Below, one piece after another: positions 15,741-27,120 of a stretch of 64,000 bases of DNA. Within the stretch, counting starts at the first letter, position 1; every line of letters starts with the position of its first letter. Under the pieces are notes generated by a model. That model did no database searches and was not told where the DNA came from. It worked only from the letters and a program-made list of their open reading frames with translations. Source of the DNA: Urechis unicinctus (lineage: Eukaryota > Annelida > Polychaeta > Xenopneusta > Urechidae); contig CM067356.1 in the NCBI GenBank assembly GCA_034190875.2, forward strand, positions 47,645,656-47,709,655, given 5' to 3'. A program made the position numbers and the translations under genes.

Positions 15741-17059
15741 ATGGCAGACAGTGGGACCAGTTCTCATCGCCTTTTGAGTGCCGCTATAGTTGTGTCGCAT
15801 GAACAGGAAGATTTTCTACGCGACACCGAGAATCGCCAGTCGAAACAAAACATATTCAGAGAACTGTTGCAAGAATATGGACTGGATGCATTCACATACG
15901 CTACGAGTCGGAAGCAAATTCGGATATCATTGCATCGTCACATCCGGGAGGCTTGTTGCTGCTATCGGCCAATGGTAGAAGAAATTATAATGGATATGGT
16001 TCAAGAAACGCTCGCGTTGAAGAAACAACCTGGAGGCGGCACCGGTAGTCAGGAGGTGCGCACGCACATTCTTGCTATGGCTACACATCTTTGTGAGCAT
16101 TACCAAATTGACAACACCAAACTGGTTCAAACTATTATGATCGAACACTTCCTCACGACAACTCGTCTGTCCCATTGGTTTGAATTTCTCAACCCTTTCG
16201 GTAATGTCAATTATCTTCGTAATAGTTCGCTGTACCCGTTCCGCTTCCAGCGTATGGGCCTTATAAGGACTTGGATCACAAGTAGACATCTACGGGCTCT
16301 CGAATATTACCTTAAACACGGCAGCAATCTGAAATTGTTCGTTTCTCAAACTCACACGACACTACTGGGCTGTCCGCAGCTCTATACGCCGATAAAATTC
16401 TGCGATTTCCCAATGGAGAATTGCATCTTTGGCAATATGACACCGCTAGCACTGGCCTGCCTTATCGCTAACCCTGCAGCTGTTTTGCTACTGGCGCGAT
16501 ACGGCGCGAGACCTTTACCCCTGTTGAGTGAAGTAACAGACCTGGGACAATCAGAATGGTGTCAGCCTCTCTTTATCATCATCAACCAACTCAATCTACC
16601 CGATACTGAGCAGCATCTATCTGACGTCGTCACTTCCGTATCCGGAAGAGAAACCCTGCGCCATTTAGCAGCTTCTCGTACACAGCGTCTTATAAAATGT
16701 CTCAGAATTCTTGGAAAAACTGTGGCACAACTTCCCCTTACATTGAAACGTGACGATAAAAATGACAATCAAACAAACCCGTCTCAACAGTCTTCACCTG
16801 GACAAATCATGGATACAGAAACCAATGATGTGACAGAAAACGCCAGACTTCTCAGCAGAGAGAGATTAGTCTTAGTTACGACAAGTATGGCGCAATGTTG
16901 TCCTGGGATTTGCGCCACCCACCTGCATGCTTGCAGCATTTGTGTCGATCCGCTATCAGAAACCAATTGATAGCAAACGACGTACTCCCGCAAGGCATCA
17001 AACTTCTACCTCTGCCTAATCTAATCAAAGAATACATTGATTTCAGGGAGGAAGTGTGA
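15741..17059 (+). CDS. Ankyrin-repeat and SOCS-box protein, ASB17-like, frameshifted before the SOCS box
   Basis: An intronless gene starting MADSGTSSHR. Frame 1 runs to TGA at 16968-16970 (409 residues). About residues 230-262 form one clear ankyrin repeat (TPLALACLIANPAAVLLLARYGA). The SOCS box is not in this frame: it lies in the frame two bases off, to TGA at 17057-17059, reading LQHLCRSAIRNQL, then LPLPNLIKEYIDF. That is the expected BC box (L-x3-C-R-x2-I) followed by an LPLP Cul5-box-like segment. The two frames would join in the AGAGAGAGA run at 16857-16865 if it were two bases shorter. ASB proteins recruit substrates to elongin B/C-Cul5 ubiquitin ligases; human ASB17 is likewise short in ankyrin repeats. 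AATAAA at 17099-17104. The shift may be an assembly error, an allele or real decay. The ortholog assignment is tentative. Confidence 0.75.
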
Positions 17060-17098
17060 TGTTCAACTTACGACAGATAAGCGACGTTTAATTATATA

Positions 17099-17104
17099 AA
17101 TAAA
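17099..17104 (+). terminator. Polyadenylation signal AATAAA
   Basis: Lies 40 bases after the SOCS-box-frame stop at 17059, rather than directly after the early stop at 16970. This fits an ancestral coding sequence extending through the SOCS box. Confidence 0.5.
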
Positions 17105-17715
17105 AATTTAATTCCATATTAATGTTCTCCGTGTTTTGTCGGTATCATGTGATGGGTTAACTGTGTTTCGTGTTGACTATTGTTGACTCTGGTCAAGAAA
17201 ATCTGACAGTCTAACGAGGTAAATTGTTTTCAGTAAATTGAATGAGATGAAAGATTTACCAAAAAAGGAATCGACACTGTTAAAGGAACGATGTTGGTGT
17301 CTTGGACATTTTCCCCATGTTTCAGTAACTGGAGAAATTTGCGGTATAAGTGTAACATCGCATGTTCCTCGGTCTGTTCACTGGTCGAAGTGAATCGGCA
17401 GATTTGTAGGTGAGGTCAAAATCGCAATAACTTGATAGCTTGATATGTATTGACCCTACCCCGCACCCAAGGGCATGTAGAACATGTCACAATTCAAATT
17501 CCGGGTCCATTTAGTCATTTTCACCCCCGCACCCCGATTCATAAAGTTTCACTTGGAGCTGGATTTAACTAGGACTGATATCCCGTGAGAACTAGGTGTG
17601 TACCACCCGCACGTTAAACGCCCTAAAACTGAAAGATAAGTCACTCGTGAAATGGGTATTTGTGAATCAGTCCGTTATGAATCAACTAACAGCAATAAAC
17701 AGATAACAATGTGGT
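17105..17715. other. Intergenic, no gene seen
   Basis: AT-rich sequence between the ASB-like gene (+) and the 3' side of the minus-strand membrane-protein gene. No open frame with protein character. Confidence 0.5.
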
Positions 17716-17968
17716 TCTTTATTGGCTACAATTTTTTTCAATCATCAAGCTGCCGTGTGGTTAGAATACATCTCGCGAGGTCCTTCTGTTTTCTTTCAGT
17801 TATGCTAAAGAGCTTATAGTTAGGCTTAGAAGTTTCACTCAAACCGGTTACACGGTGGGCATTTCCATGAGTACACAGCACGCCCATCGTCTCTGGTCGC
17901 ATTGTGGTGTACGCTGAGGAAATGGAGACATATTCTTGGTCAAGGCGATCATGCATCCTACCCACCCC

Positions 17969-18086
<118 letters not shown>

Positions 18087-18444
18087 TTTACCAGAAATGT
18101 CCCTGTGGTTTTAAACAGACGCCATGACAAGTAGCGGGTTGCACGGAGCTAGCGTGTTCACATATTTTGTCGGGAGTGAGCCCTCTTAGCGTTGCTATAA
18201 GCTCTTCGGTGATGCTATATGAGCATACTTTATGACAGTCAACTCACTTCGTCACGAGTGTTCTTAAGGTTGGGAACATTATGACCGCACAGCAAGCGAA
18301 CCGTGCTATGCGTTTTCACGCAGTCGGTCATCTGATCACGTGGATGTATTCAAAATCTCATATCAACAATGCACATGGGTAAATTAAGTGTCTTACTCTT
18401 GGGACCCAAAGCACACAAACAGGTGACGTTATACGCACATTTGT

Positions 18445-20813
18445 TCAGTCTTTTAATTCGTCGTCCAGCACACAATCTTTTGATGGCAACCTTGCACGCA
18501 CTGTATTTCCATTTGAAACCAATTGACTGATGCTTGAAATTTTATTTTGGTTAATATTTCCATATTTCTTCATCTGTTTCATAGCTTTCACTTGATAATA
18601 AACACTTTCAAAGGGACTGTGTTTAGGTGACATCTGGTGGGATGATGGACCAGTTCGCTTCATTGACGTGTAAGCATTCAACACGCGTCTGTCTGGCTTC
18701 TTCGCTTTGTTATCGACTGATGCGTCATGAAACTGCATGGCAGCGTCAAGGTCATTGGTGACGAACCTATCGTAACTATAGGCGCGCGACGCAAGCCTCT
18801 GTCTCGCTTGTTCTTTTTTCGCCTCCATCAATTTCTGAGCAGGGGTCAGGGGAATGTTGTGAGCAAAATCTGGAGATATTTGTTTCTTGTACATTCCTCG
18901 TATCGTCATTGCTATGAGGAAGGCGACAGTCAAAGTGATCAGTCCGGTGCCAAGCAGCAGAAGGACAATGTGCGCGGGGGTGTAATCGACATCAATCCAA
19001 ACTACGTAGCTAACTGCACAAACAGACAACTAGCACACTGAAGGTCCATATCAATATTTTATTTTGGAACGTTATAGTTTGCTAGGTTTTATCAATCATT
19101 TCCACAGACACATCCCGCATACCCTTTAACCTTATTATGCAGGTAATGTATCGTAACATACACGGAAGGATAAATTCTCTGTTATGTCATCATACCTCTT
19201 CCAACAAACCCTCACACCAAACAATGACCTAATAAGAACATTTGCTACACAATTTTACCGCCATTCATGTAGCATTTATGAGTACCATCTAGCTAGTTGC
19301 CAGTTCGTATACATAGTTTTTCTTTGAAAGCAGAATGGATGCGTTAATCACAGAAATAACATGGATGTTGCTACCTTTTTGTATTGTTATTGTTACTGTA
19401 TAAACTATACACGGATACCGTGGGAAAACGAGTTAACGATTCGAGAAATATATACACCACAGGAGTTATCGTGATATTAACTGTTAAATAATAACATGCC
19501 ACACGGGTCACATGCGTAGAAAGTCTGCGTAGATCGACGTGTGACTAGTCAAGGTCCCCCAGCCTGATGGCTGCGGGCGCTGTTTACATGTTACTGATAT
19601 TCAATAGTCTCGCCTTCAGGTCTGGGAGACCATAGTAGATTGAACTGGACAGGCATCCCAGATTTGGGATGCTCCAATCACAAGCCGTGTCTCTCGGTCT
19701 CTCTCGGTACTTTTGAGTCGTTGTCTCTCATTGGTCTATTCTACAAGTTCCGAAGAACTTGTCCAACCGGCCGAGTGATTTTTATGAGCCGGGCACACAT
19801 TCTACAACACTCCGATTTGTTGTTTCACGCTGAGTGGCACCGTTTATCACACAGTCGACGAGGAAGCAGACACACAGCTGGTTCTTTTTAACTGACTATC
19901 ACGTAAACATACTATCGTGCAGCTACGCGATAAAAGCGCTGTTTGTAGTTCCAATTTGAACTTTTGAGACGCCGATAGTTACAGAAGACCTTCAATGTGT
20001 TCTCATTGGATGCAGACCACTACAATGTCCATGACGTCACATGGAACCGAAGGGTGCGTATCACAAGCCAGTTTCATGAGCCAGGCGCAATTAAGGTCAA
20101 TCCGGGTCACAACCTTTGTGTTGATTGGTCACGAAGATCAACGAACGTGTCTAATGAATATTCGGACGCGCCACTTTTAGACCTTGTCTGGCCGTAGACT
20201 CTAGGGCGAGAAGCGTAGCGGAACCCCTAGAGTCTGGGACGCAGACTAACGTGTGACGTTGTGTCCACTTTCTTACTAAACATCAGATATTGTGAATTTA
20301 TGCGAATTTAACCTAGTGTGGTTTAATGGGATACAGGTTGTCAATGAAGAAATACGTAGGCCCAATCTTTAGACAAAAAAAGGGTTCTTGGGCAGTTATC
20401 ATTGTTTTATATTCTCATGCATCAATCGTATTCTGCTCGCGTCTGGATAAGATTTCCATTGAGCTTGACTGTTACATAGATATCTATGTGTATTGCTTAA
20501 AACTGCGATCTTTTCAGATATTGTCTCCGTGTCATGTAGGCATGATGTCCATCGACTGCTATCTTTACAGTCAGGAAAGCTTTTGGCAAGTCGTACATCA
20601 GTTTTAAAGAAGGGGCGGAAAAACCCAACCCGAATCCGATTTCCGAAAGCGCCTTAATACTTGAAGCAACTCAAACTATGTTGCATTAATCTATACATTT
20701 ATGAATTTACAGTGACGCTATTTAAAGCGGATCCTTATTCTGGTACTTAAATAAGTTGGCCCACCTGTGTCGTTGCCTGTATCGTCGGTTTGTGCGCACA
20801 CACAGTCTGACAT
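18445..20813 (-). CDS. Small single-pass membrane protein, two-exon model, unknown family
   Basis: The terminal exon, 18445-19013 on the minus strand, is well supported. It opens after TTTGTGCAG|TT and encodes a hydrophobic helix (HIVLLLLGTGLITLTVAFLI) followed by a basic cytoplasmic tail of about 150 residues ending CVLDDELKD. There is no ATG before the helix in this exon. A matching 5' exon is 20765-20813: ATG, then SDCVCAQTDDTGNDT, then donor ACAG|GTGGGC. It ends with one base, the phase the acceptor requires, giving a 205-residue protein with a short extracellular N-terminus and one N-glycosylation sequon (NDT). The first exon is an inference from phase and topology; the tail exon stands alone. 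No homolog is recognised. Confidence 0.5.
19014..20764 (-). other. Putative intron with SINE-like and hairpin sequences
   Basis: No coding exon is seen. Around 19650-19735 is a block that resembles 24830-24895. A perfect 11-bp inverted repeat (AGACTCTAGGG, arms 20196-20206 and 20225-20235) encloses an 18-nt loop. Confidence 0.4.
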
Positions 20814-22058
20814 ACTGGTGCTAGTTAGCGGTGTGGGTCAGCTCACAAGAACAAGTCGCACGGCAACGCTCCACCGCGGTATACACCCGATCACGCCAAT
20901 ATCCTGGTACTTCGGAATCAGCGATCCAGTCATATGTCACAATTCAGCTCATGAGGAAAACAGAGGAATGTCTTCTTGGCAGCGATCGTCTGACCGGTCT
21001 TTTGAATATTGATGTTTATGTCTCGAATAGCGATCCGACTTTCTGAACTAGTTACTGACTTTAAGTCGTACAATGTGAATGATCGATCCCTATTGATCAA
21101 TTTTGATCCCAGGTGCAACGAGGCGTAACGGAATGCCCTATACTCTCTGCCTTAAGAACCTATAACAGTCACCATGTTAGGTAAATAATTAAGGAAGCGT
21201 GCCTTGACACGCTCACTGCGTTGCTTCACTGACAGCTTGCCCAAAGTGTGACCCACACACAAGTATAATGACTTTAACCTTGCCTGACACGTTTCTTCAC
21301 GTTTGTGACACCTTTATCAATTCCCAGACACCTCTTGAGACACGAGCCCCCACCCCCCAACAAACAACACGAATACTCTAAAACCGATTCACCAAGCAGG
21401 AACCATAACACATTATTCTATAATCACATTTTCAAATGTTGAGTCTTTTTGAACATCCGCATGCTCCCAGGTCCATCTGGATGACGTCATGATGCTGCCT
21501 CACGCTGATAGGATGTGATACCTTCGGCCTTTCATGTCTTCACAAGGCAAGCAACCATTCAGTCACACAGGTGTTTTTGTTGGTTAGGCAAGTATGATTC
21601 AGTGTTGGAGGCTACGTCAATATAAAGTCTATTAATATGGACAAACTTGTAATAAAATTACCATACAAAAGACAACAGCAGGTTTTAAGTGTATTTCTGT
21701 TGAAGTTGGCAGATTTCGGATTATGGACACAAGATGTACAGAAGACACTGAACAAACATCCATGAAGCTTCCATGCATGCTAACTACCTACTACACATGA
21801 TACAGATACACACTATGAAATAGATTCAGAAACAACTTTCTATTAAACTATAAAATAACAACCGACTTGAAGTAGAACTTGCACTACATTACCAGTGGCA
21901 ATGTTTTGACAATTCATTGGATCACATATGAGGAGACCGATTGAGAGTTTAACACCATCAGTTGTAAAGCTAAATGCATAGCTGGTTGTTAATAGAATTT
22001 GTCAAATATTGACAAGTTTAAAAATATACATCATATGACCTTCAAAATAAGATCAAGG
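20814..22058. other. Intergenic, no gene seen
   Basis: AT-rich sequence between the membrane-protein gene and the SUDS3 3' end, presumably including the SUDS3 3' UTR. I did not find a clear AATAAA on the minus strand just after the SUDS3 stop. Confidence 0.5.
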
Positions 22059-25000
22059 TCATGACGTTCTTCGTCGTATAGAGTATTTTCCAGACTGAAG
22101 CTGCTTCAGATAAACCCTCAGTTTACCATTGTCTGACGTTTTTCTCAACCACACCTGAAAAGTCATGAAATAAGCATGATTCAATACAAACTCTCACACA
22201 AAGCTATCATTGCTAAATGCCTATGTTTCACAACAGACCAAAAGCTCACCTCTGAGGTGCCCACGGCTGTAATAACAGCACTGCATTTGCCGATGTCTTT
22301 GGATTCCACATACACTGGCTGGCCTCTATTGAACCTGTATACAAAGAAATCATCTGCGCTTGAACTAAGTGGAAAATATGAAAGCATAAATGAAGGTTAT
22401 ATTCCAATCTGCTATGTATTCAACGGACCACACATAAACCAGACAACTGTATCATGAGCAGCTTAGCATAAACCTTCCATGGTTATAAAGTTAATTTTTT
22501 TTAAAATTGAAACCTTTGACAACAGCGTTTTTTTTTACGTTACTATTCCATACCATTTTTTCTCATAGTAAAGTCTACCATCGTCAATCTTAGCCTCGTA
22601 GAAGTTGTCAGCTCCGTTGCTGCCCTGCGTTGTGGGTAGCACCACCGGAGTCAGCTGTTTCTTGGTGAGTGGCTTACCGCTGACTTTATTGATGATGCGG
22701 AGGTCATCAGCAATCTCGTCCTCTGTGATCAAGAAGTTCAGCTGGGCTGTACACAAACGCACCATCATTTGTCGTAAAAAACATGGCAGACAATAGCATG
22801 CAAAAAATCCCTGACCCACCATAAGTGTCAATTTACACACATCTAATCTTCCTAAGCGATAGCAATACCTACAAAAAAAGCAAAGATAACCCCAAAGTTC
22901 TCTGTCGGTCATTGTAATGTTTAAACACTGAATATTTGTGGTCGTATAATGTTCCATTTTAGTAGTTATCAATATCATGTTTTCAAGTAATTATCTGTAA
23001 TATATTTGCTTCCTCAGCGGAGACATTAGCCTCTGAGTGGTAAGAGTTGACATGTAGTGACCTGGAGACGGCTTCCTGCGTTTCTCTGGCATGGGCATGG
23101 GGTCATTGGGTCGGCGACGCAGCTTACGGGTCGTCGCTGGCTTGATCTCCATAGAGTCTGCATTAAACACAACGACTACAGTCGCAAGCACAGAGATTAG
23201 GCATGGTGAATGACAGCATGTTTCATCAAGAGAACGTCACCACCCGTGTGGCTCATACAACACAGGGTAACACGAAGCAGATAATTCCACGGTGCAAGAT
23301 GAGAAAGCACCACTCAACACGAAGCGTGTATCGTAAGGAAATGACATAACAGCGACTTATACACACCAAAGCAGAACACATTAGCACATGTAGTAGTAAG
23401 TTGGGGGAGGGGAGGGGGGGGGGGGGTTCTATACTCTCATACAGATTAATGGGACTAAAGCAGAGATTCCTCCAGGAGTGGAGGAACTGTATTGGACAAG
23501 CGGAAGGGACAATTTACAAGAAACTCGTCACAAGGCGATCTGATCACTCTGGGTTTGGAAGGAACTATGCCATTCCCAGATCAGTTGGAAGGGCACAATG
23601 CATGATTTTTCCAACTCCCCAATGAGGCAGAGGAAGATGTACCTTACAAGTGGGAAGAGCAAGAAACCAGAAATGAAAACGAGTTACCTCCTGTGAGGTC
23701 CAGAGTGGTCCTCTCCCCATCCACTTGCCTCCGTTTGTCCTCCAGCTCTAGAATGAGATTCTCCTTCAACTCAATCTTTTTCTCCTGTCATCCACCACAT
23801 ACACAGTATTCACATAGATGGAGTTGCTTCTTGAGCATAGAATTATGTTCAAACAGATAACCATTGCCATTCTGACAAAGTAATTAGCATTATAACCAAT
23901 GACCCCTTCTAGTTAGTGACCCTTCTTTCCCTGACATTTAAGCAGCTGTGCACTCATGCATCAACCTCTATTTCCACAATAATCTTTGCTACCAATATAC
24001 ATTTAGCAGCCCAGTAACAATAGTGATTTATGCCAATATCATATTCATAGAGTGAATCCATAAGATTGACCTTAAAGAACATGTCATAACTTAAGTGAAA
24101 AATGGATCAAAGATTTTACCTCAAACTCTTTAACTGACAGTTTCTTCTCCTTGATGTAATCCTTATCCACGAGTTCCAACTGAAATCAAATGATGAAATA
24201 TTTTATTATAGTGCAACGAAAAAGGGTGCGTGTCTGTAAGGGATACAGTATTTCAGGGGTCAGACGCTTCCACAAATCATCAGGTCATAGAACGTTACCG
24301 CACAGAGCATTGCTAAGAGTATCTAAGAGTATTTTTAATGGGCTTTGTTGATTTGCCATTTTTATGGCGACACCTGCGAAACAGCAAACATGGAAGTGAG
24401 CTCAATTGACGTGTGACAGTCTGGCCAGCCATGAGAGGCGGGCTTAGAAAGGGGGTGCACATGTATTAGGTACAGCACGTCTAATAGAATGAGCTCAGTA
24501 TTTATATTTATAGATATATCTTCATGCAGCTAGTAGGTACATTTTCTCAAAATGACTGACCTCATAATTATACCATATCTCATTGACTCGAATCCTTTCT
24601 TTGTAATTCTGATCGATCTTCTTTAATTTCTTGACATACTCAGGTAATGTGCTGTCTTTCAGTTGCTGTAGCTGTCGTTTCAGTTGAGCCAGCTTGTCCT
24701 GGTACATCCTAGAGTTGTACAACACATGGCCGTTAGAGCTGGGAAGAAAATGTTATTCAAAAGCTCCAACAGAACATTTAGTCAAGGACCTCTAGCCCTT
24801 GGTTACGGGACACAGACCCGGATCTGATACAGAATCCACCGATTGGGATGCCCCTATCACACGCCCTGAGTCTCAGGGTACTGTCAGTCACGGTGTTAGC
24901 CAAAGACTGTCCACAATGCCATTAGACGGGTGATTTAAATACAGGGTGGGCTGTTATATCTTCACGACCTTCATCCCGTCCATCTGCACGCCCGTTCGCG

Positions 25001-26531
25001 CAGCTAAGGCAGTATAAAGAACTCATTTAAAGACAAACAACCCACCGCTTGAGGCCAAGGTAATATGATTCAGTTGGTGTATGAATGTCACAGCTTCACC
25101 GTGATTATCAAACCCAGCCCCAGATCATGATGATTTTATCATGTTTCTTAAAATGACAGAAGATATTTGGAGTACACTAGAAGGCTGGTGTATTTTCTTT
25201 TCTTGCCAATAGAGCATTGCTGGTTTGTGCATAGTCGGAAATGTCTCACACGTGACACTTTGACGACTTGAGTAAGGTGTGTTTTATCGATCTTGCTAGC
25301 CATGACTACAGACAAGACTACAACCCCGCATTATTGCACTAAGAAATTTAGTTACATTTCTTACAACCCTAGGAGTTAGGTTCTAATATTTTTCCGATGA
25401 AGGAGCCACCATACCTTACTGCGACTGTGCATAAGCTTGTGATCCCTTAAAACAACACCCTGCAGACTGTCACAATCAGGAAACATTCTTGTACAGCACT
25501 GCAGTGTAAATTATTGCAGTATCACAGTGTCCGAACATGGTCCTTCATGGATATGTGACAGACAGTCGAAGCGCTTCACACTTCTTAAGGCTCAACAAAC
25601 TAAACTTGCCCAAATTTTGCGTTTCAGAAAAGGCAGAGCGTATACGATATAAAAAGGGACCCGACTTACAGCTGCATTTCACTCTTTAGCACATGCAGTT
25701 GATAACCAGTCCAACAACAATTTAACACAATACACATTTCAGGTGGATGAGGGGTGGGTGGGGGTAGCCAGGATGTTTTGGGTTGGGGTGGGAAGGGTTG
25801 GACGGGCTAGATAGGGCCCTGGTCATGACCTCGGCATAGATCAAATGCAAAGATTGAAGAACGTCTTTAGAATCAATAATCAGATGCACCAGATTTAATG
25901 TGGTCGTAGACTTTGGGGGAGCAGCCAAGCAACACCCCTGGATTCTGGCACACAGACTACCGAATATTATTATTAGCATTTTCATAGGAAGACAAGTAAC
26001 ACTGACTGTTCCTTTATGCCGGTAAACTCCTCCTCCTGTTTCACCATGTCTGTCTCACTCGCATCTTCAGTGTCTAAAAGAAAACAATCTATAAAATAGT
26101 GATCTCTGTGTACATTAATTACTCCAATATCTAAACTGCTAAATATCTGTTCCCATTCAAATCTGTTTGAAGATAGCAAATATAAACTTTTTGTCACGTT
26201 TAAAGCATAAATGAAGGTTATATTCACAACTATTATGTATGCAAAGTAACCAAATCTTAATATTTGACAACCGATAATTATAAACATTTGGCGCAAATTG
26301 ACATAACAGCTGACAACCGACAAGTAACAATGGTTGCGTCTCGACTCTTGTTGCTTGAACTAGTAATTAGTCCAAAGCAACTTGCCCAAAAAATGATATA
26401 GTCCAATGTCTTTACCTTCATCAGATGCACGAGCCGGACAATTGACATCTTCATCTAGATCTACTATCGTTTTCCTCGAAATCGTACTCATTTCCTTTAG
26501 AACGCGGCGACGAATTGTAACTAGAAGCCAT
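22059..26531 (-). CDS. SUDS3: Sin3 histone deacetylase co-repressor subunit SDS3, nine exons
   Basis: Exons on the minus strand: 26416-26531 (first), 26007-26073, 24561-24708, 24120-24179, 23688-23784, 23062-23157, 22554-22746, 22250-22334, 22059-22154. All phases join. Signature stretches of the Sds3/BRMS1 family are present: DTEDASETD, MYQDKLAQLKRQLQQL (the coiled coil that dimerises and binds Sin3), DYIKEKK, LTGDSMEIKP, TRKLRRRPNDPMP, AQLNFLITEDEI, ARLYY-like GRLYYEKKW and the C-terminal LRVYLKQLQSGKYSIRRR. SDS3 is a nuclear scaffold of the Sin3-HDAC complex. Oddity: the ATG at 26531 opens a conserved-looking acidic N-terminus but hits TGA after 26 codons, while the downstream exon-1 frame (DLDEDVNCPARASDE) starts at the ATG at 26489-26491 (305 residues). 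One extra A near 26462 would explain the break. A Tigger-like MITE lies about 130 bp upstream. Confidence 0.93.
23411..23426 (+). repeat. G-rich run in SUDS3 intron
   Basis: GGGGAGGGG followed by a run of about 13 G in the intron between SUDS3 exons 5 and 6. On the sense (minus) strand this is a C-rich tract. Confidence 0.7.
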
Positions 26532-26662
26532 GATTCTAACCATCGAGTAAGCGCAGACGACCCAGTGGACGAGCTGTGCTCATTGTGTCGACTCAGTCGG
26601 CCTAGTCAAGGGATCATCGGGTATTCCATAGGAATGCCCCTTCTGTGCACCGATGCGTAATA

Positions 26663-27081
26663 CAGGTCTACCCCGATAACTCACGTCACGATAACTCGCG
26701 AATCTGCATAACCCGCGCTCGGGTCTAGGACCCGCTTTTTAAAGCACAAAATAGAGAATATCGACCATCATCTCTGAAAAAATCAACATTAAAAAATTCA
26801 TTTTCATTTCTTATCCGTTTAGCAATCCTACTGACCGATGACGCGCCAAGCTAGTTGCCGCTCGGTTCGCCAAGGGCACTACTTTCGACTAGCCCAAAAG
26901 ATCAACGTCAGGTTATATTTATCACCTTGTCAGAGTGCAGGCATCAAATCCGTACTTAGTTCGAAAGAGCTACTTTCGACCCACATTCGCTAACTCGCGC
27001 TTTCATTTAACACGCGGCTCCAATTAACTCGCGGCTCCAACTTATGGATCTGGATTGGCGCGAGTTATCAGGGAAGCGCTG
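26663..27081. mobile_element. Non-autonomous pogo/Tigger-like DNA transposon (MITE)
   Basis: Imperfect terminal inverted repeats of about 23 bp: the left end begins CAGGTCTACCCCGATAACTC and the right end, read inverted, begins CAGCGCTTCCCTGATAACTC. Both ends are flanked by TA (26661-26662 and 27082-27083), the target duplication of the Tc1/mariner superfamily. CAG ends with a CCC..GATAACTCGCG-type sequence resemble pogo/Tigger termini. The interior repeats AACTCGCG and CGCGGCTCC motifs and has no transposase frame. It sits about 130 bp upstream of the SUDS3 start. Confidence 0.7.
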
Positions 27082-27120
27082 TATATACAAATTATAACAA
27101 GCAAATGTACGTATATGTCT

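Noticed and set aside
18445..19029. Reading the 18.4-19.0 kb exon as an intact 194-residue protein
   Set aside because: The apparent start is TTG; a splice acceptor (TGCAG) lies inside the extension, so it is the terminal exon of a spliced gene.
24830..25000. tRNA-like or rRNA gene search across the window
   Set aside because: No sequence with convincing A and B boxes or cloverleaf was seen; no rRNA-like blocks.
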